Of a stretch of DNA of 64,000 nucleotides, positions 61,474 to 64,000 are shown piece after piece. Both the position numbers and the translations under genes were made by a program. The notes below the pieces were generated by a model that saw only the letters and a list, made by a program, of their open reading frames with translations, ran no database searches and was not told where the DNA came from. Position 1 is the stretch's first letter. Every line of letters begins with the position of its first letter. This DNA is from CAYUQT01 sp964446835 (lineage in GTDB: Bacteria > Planctomycetota > Phycisphaerae > UBA1845 > JAFGLZ01), in contig CAYUQT010000045.1 of the NCBI GenBank assembly GCA_964446835.1, positions 1-64,000 on the forward strand. Direction: 5' to 3'.

Positions 61474-62544
61474 TCAAGCGGCAGGTGCCTTCTCCCATGG
61501 GGCCAGCTTGGCGGGCTTTTCCTTCAGGAAGTCGAGGCCGTCGCGGAGTTTTCCGTCGCGGGTGAAGAAGGGGTGGAAGCCTTGGCCGTTGACGCCGTTG
61601 GCGTCATAGCGATCGCGACGTGTGGATATGGCTTTGCCCTCGCGAAGGGCCCAGCCCATCCAGCCGTAGCCGGCGGCGGCGAGAGTCTCGGTATAGAAGC
61701 GGGTGACCTTGGCGCGGACGGCATCGTCGAGGCTGCCGGGGATGCACTCGTTGACCATGAACGGTTTGTTGTGGGCCCGTTGAAGGGTTCGGAAGCCCGC
61801 GACGAGGTCGTTGAGGCCCTTTGGATCATGTGCGTAGGGATGGCCGCAGAGAACGTCGACGAGCGGGGCATATGTGCTGATGTTCGCTCCGACCATCGTG
61901 CCGATGGTGATCGGCTGTTGGACGCCGAGGGTGCGGAGGGTATCGGCGACGGCCTTGAGCCAAGCGAACTCTCGTTGGTTCCGATCTCCGTTGAGGTCGA
62001 AGGCCTGGGGTTCGTTGCAGAGGTCCCAGATCAGCACGCGGGGGTCAGCCTTGAGCGGGGTGGCGAGGGCACGGACGTATTCGAGCTGCGGCTGCCAGTC
62101 GGCCAGGAGGTTCTCGGTGTAGATGCCTCCGTAGTCGAATCGGGCATCGTGCCAACGGTTAAACAGGCAGGGCATGACCTTCATGCCGCTCTCATCGATG
62201 GCGGCCACAGCGTCGAGAAAACGGGCGGTGACGCGATCGGGATCGGCCATCCATGCGGTGAATTCAATCCAGAGACGGATGCAGTTGGCGTGAACGGATC
62301 GCGCCAGGGCGACTTCCTGTCGCATGAGATCGGGTTGATAGTTCCACCAGGCCTCTTCGATGCGTGCTCCCCATGAGGGCACGACGGTGAAGCCTCTCAG
62401 CCACTCGTAGGTGGGGTAATCGTGGAGTCTGGGGCGTGGGGGTGGTGGAGTCTGTTCGGCCATGGTGGGTGCCAGGGCGGCGGCTGTTGCCGAGGCCAGA
62501 GAGGCCTTGAGCATCTTCCGACGGGTTATCTGGATCGCGGCCAT
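61474..62544 (-). CDS. Tat-exported GH5-like cellulase-family hydrolase
   Basis: A 356-residue clan GH-A enzyme. The N-terminus ITRRKMLKASLASATAAAL has a twin-arginine motif (TRRKMLK) followed by a hydrophobic stretch, so Tat export is likely. The barrel shows VHANCIRLWIEFTAWMADPD, MPCLFNRWHDARFDYGG, VLIWDLCNEPQ with acid/base E178, and PFMVNECIPG with nucleophile E266 after a His-Pro-Tyr (HPYAH). The second acid in the motif VNECIPG and the WDLCNEP motif are the GH5/GH-A hallmark. The natural substrate could be a beta-glucan or mannan; sequence does not decide. It follows the neighbouring propeller-like gene by 24 bases on the same strand. Confidence 0.85.
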   Translation of the reverse strand: MAAIQITRRKMLKASLASATAAALAPTMAEQTPPPPRPRLHDYPTYEWLRGFTVVPSWGARIEEAWWNYQPDLMRQEVALARSVHANCIRLWIEFTAWMADPDRVTARFLDAVAAIDESGMKVMPCLFNRWHDARFDYGGIYTENLLADWQPQLEYVRALATPLKADPRVLIWDLCNEPQAFDLNGDRNQREFAWLKAVADTLRTLGVQQPITIGTMVGANISTYAPLVDVLCGHPYAHDPKGLNDLVAGFRTLQRAHNKPFMVNECIPGSLDDAVRAKVTRFYTETLAAAGYGWMGWALREGKAISTRRDRYDANGVNGQGFHPFFTRDGKLRDGLDFLKEKPAKLAPWEKAPAA

Positions 62545-62568
62545 TGGGGAGTAACCTCCGTTCTGCGA

Positions 62569-64000
62569 CTATTTTGCCGGGACGAATTGTATCGAATAGA
62601 GGTCGGCATCACACAGGGTCATGCGGATGCGGATGGGTTTGCCGGCCAGGGCGCTGACGTCGGACTTGCCCTTCCAGGTGACGGTGCGATCCAGGGAATC
62701 GCCGAATACCTCGTCGCAGTCGGCGAGCGTAAAGCCGGGGATGGGACGACCGGTCTCGTCCTGGAACTCGACATAGAGACTGCCACCGGCGGAGGATGAG
62801 AAGTTCATGCTGAGCCGTTCGCCCGCAAATGAGAGGGGTTTCGTCAGCATTTCACCTGGGCTTTGTCGGGCATGGAGGGAGACGAATCCGTCGATCCGCA
62901 GGGTGAATCGCCGGAGGTGTGTGGCGCGTTTCCAGTTGTCCTCGGTCGAGTAGATGGACAGTTCAGGCGGGGCGAGGGGGTCCTGGGTGGGGGTTTCGAT
63001 GAGGCCGAGGTTCTGGTAGCAGTCTCCGTAGACCCAGTTATGTTTTCGCTCGGGTCCGGGGCGGAGGAAGGCCTCATCCCACCGGGAGAAGGTTGTGCCG
63101 TCGCGACTCCACATGAACAGGTTGTCTGTGATAGCGGTTCCATATCTCGGACTGATCTTGGACCGTCGCTGGCGGTGTTCGAGGTCGGGCAGGGCGTTGA
63201 AGGCGTCGGACATCTTGCGTTCGATGTATCGCGTCGGGAAGCCAAGGAAGATGTGGGGGGCACGATAGTATGGCTGCACCTGGTTGGTGTAGAGGGGGAC
63301 GTCGGGTGCGCTCGGGAACTTGAGGAGTGCGGGCTCGGTCCAGGTGCGGAAGTCGGGGGAGGTGGCCACGCGGATGTCGCGGATGCCTTGGTGGAAATCG
63401 CGGATATAGGCCCAGTAGTGCTTGCGGATGGGATCCCAGAATGTGACGTTCTGGGTGTCGAAGGCGCCCTTGGAGATGATGGGCTTTTCGGAGAGGGACG
63501 ACCAATGGAGGCCGTCGGCGGATTTGAGGGCGAGAAGACCTCCCTTTCCGGAGGTGACCGCCTTGTATCGTTCGTCGGCAGGGCAATTGGGGTTGGGGTC
63601 TTTGAAGGGGGTGAAGTTGTCGGCGTTGGGGGCCGTATAGACGATGTTGTTGTCTTTGGAGCCGGCGAACTCGACGAGGCCGAGGCGCGGTTTGACCCAG
63701 CGGATTCCGTCGCGGCTTTCGGCATAGCAGGCGGCGATCGGTCGAGGGTTGAATTTCGTGCCGTCCTCGTTGGTCAGGTCGGTTCCGACGTAGTACATTC
63801 GGAAGATGTCACCATCCCGGAAGACGGTGTGATAGCCGCAGCCGGTGCCTTCCCAGGGGTCGTTGTGGATCAGGACGATCTCGCGGGCGACGGGGGAGCC
63901 CAGTCGGTGTTCGAGCCTGGTTGCCTTGTCGATGAGGTAGTCGTCGAGGAGAAGCTCGCGGCGGGACTCTATCGTCAGCAGGGGGGAATTGGCCGAGGCT
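62569..64000 (-). CDS. GH32/GH43-like five-bladed propeller protein, 5' end cut by the window edge
   Basis: The frame is open to the right edge (at least 476 residues; an internal ATG at 63798 is not the start). Reading the sequence from the edge on the minus strand gives RRELLLDDYLIDKATRLEHR, then WEGTGCGYHTVFRDGDIFRM, and the residues continue into MYYVGTDLTNEDG. This is the pattern of planctomycete sucrase-like propellers related to GH32/GH43 folds. Further repeats are ESRDGIRWVKPRLGLVEF, RYKAVTSGKGGLLALKSADG and NVTFWDPIRKHYWAYIRDFH, each Trp/Tyr-Arg-Asp strand as blade edges. The C-terminal part (about the last 140) is a beta-sandwich. The true start, signal peptide and any upstream gene lie outside the window. 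Catalytic acids cannot be assigned with certainty. Confidence 0.78.
   Translation of the reverse strand, partial: ASANSPLLTIESRRELLLDDYLIDKATRLEHRLGSPVAREIVLIHNDPWEGTGCGYHTVFRDGDIFRMYYVGTDLTNEDGTKFNPRPIAACYAESRDGIRWVKPRLGLVEFAGSKDNNIVYTAPNADNFTPFKDPNPNCPADERYKAVTSGKGGLLALKSADGLHWSSLSEKPIISKGAFDTQNVTFWDPIRKHYWAYIRDFHQGIRDIRVATSPDFRTWTEPALLKFPSAPDVPLYTNQVQPYYRAPHIFLGFPTRYIERKMSDAFNALPDLEHRQRRSKISPRYGTAITDNLFMWSRDGTTFSRWDEAFLRPGPERKHNWVYGDCYQNLGLIETPTQDPLAPPELSIYSTEDNWKRATHLRRFTLRIDGFVSLHARQSPGEMLTKPLSFAGERLSMNFSSSAGGSLYVEFQDETGRPIPGFTLADCDEVFGDSLDRTVTWKGKSDVSALAGKPIRIRMTLCDADLYSIQFVPAK

Noticed and set aside
1..64000. tRNA, rRNA, tmRNA or riboswitch genes
   Set aside because: I scanned the intergenic gaps by eye for T-arm and CCA-end patterns and for known riboswitch cores and saw none; a covariance-model search would settle this.
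1..64000. Insertion sequence, prophage or integrative element
   Set aside because: No transposase, integrase, phage structural gene or tRNA attachment site is visible. The dyad repeats at 47.1-47.7 kb are the only hint of a decayed element.

Overview
The window looks like a chromosomal segment of a Gram-negative planctomycete, most likely of the class Phycisphaerae. This is an inference from gene content, not from a marker gene. The clues are high GC, many secreted glycosidase-like proteins with weak relation to classic families, a type II pseudopilin-like protein with a large C-terminal domain, a PEP-CTERM-type sorting tail, a GT-C membrane protein fused to TPRs, TIGR03790 and M50 proteins, and a Ser/Thr kinase. 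I see no phage, transposase, CRISPR array, rRNA or tRNA. I support 41 protein genes, the last one cut by the right edge.

Layout. 0.1-4.2 kb (minus): two secreted sugar-related proteins behind purD. 4.5-11.6 kb (plus): a very large secreted glycosidase-like lipoprotein, an AIM24-type protein with a GYF_2 head, and a GT-C/TPR membrane protein. 11.6-15.4 kb: an M50 protease, a UroD/MtaA-like protein and an odd CorA. 15.6-33 kb (plus): a secreted TIM-barrel protein, asnS, an alpha-L-rhamnosidase, a tRNA-binding protein, recN, a GH42-like enzyme, manA, a Ser/Thr kinase, a TIGR03790 protein, an esterase, and a receiver-XRE regulator. 33-41 kb: an alpha-L-fucosidase, an M28 peptidase with a PEP-CTERM tail, an MBOAT acyltransferase, and a giant alpha-glucuronidase-like protein with a LamG end. 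41.2-46.8 kb (minus): gspE, gluconolactonase-like, gpmI and LOG genes. 46.8-47.9 kb: a gene-free stretch carrying four diverged copies of a dyad-bearing repeat. 47.9-55.8 kb: a small tandem-repeat protein, ribF, a DHH phosphoesterase, an AGCS symporter, a sugar isomerase-like protein, a TerB-like protein, a PocR-GAF-PP2C phosphatase and sixA. 55.8-64 kb (minus): a propeller protein, a prepilin-like protein, an InlB-type surface protein with a Cys-Gly-Ser-Gly tail, a GH5-like enzyme, and a truncated GH32/43-like propeller protein.

How it may work together. Rhamnosidase, fucosidase, glucuronidase-like, galactosidase-like and GH5-like enzymes, an esterase and an MBOAT protein suggest use of deoxy-sugar- and uronate-rich, possibly acylated, polysaccharides. 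They are dispersed among housekeeping genes, with no SusC/SusD pair and no sulfatase in view. The enzymes carry Sec, Tat, lipoprotein or C-terminal sorting signals. Imported sugars could enter metabolism through manA and gpmI. Signalling genes (kinase, PP2C phosphatase with PocR sensor, sixA, receiver-XRE) sit among them, but no partner histidine kinase is visible. No complete new system can be claimed. The strongest leads are the dyad-repeat region at 47.1-47.7 kb, the coiled-coil insertion in AsnRS, the Ser-Met-Asn CorA and the Cys-containing C-terminal sorting tail.
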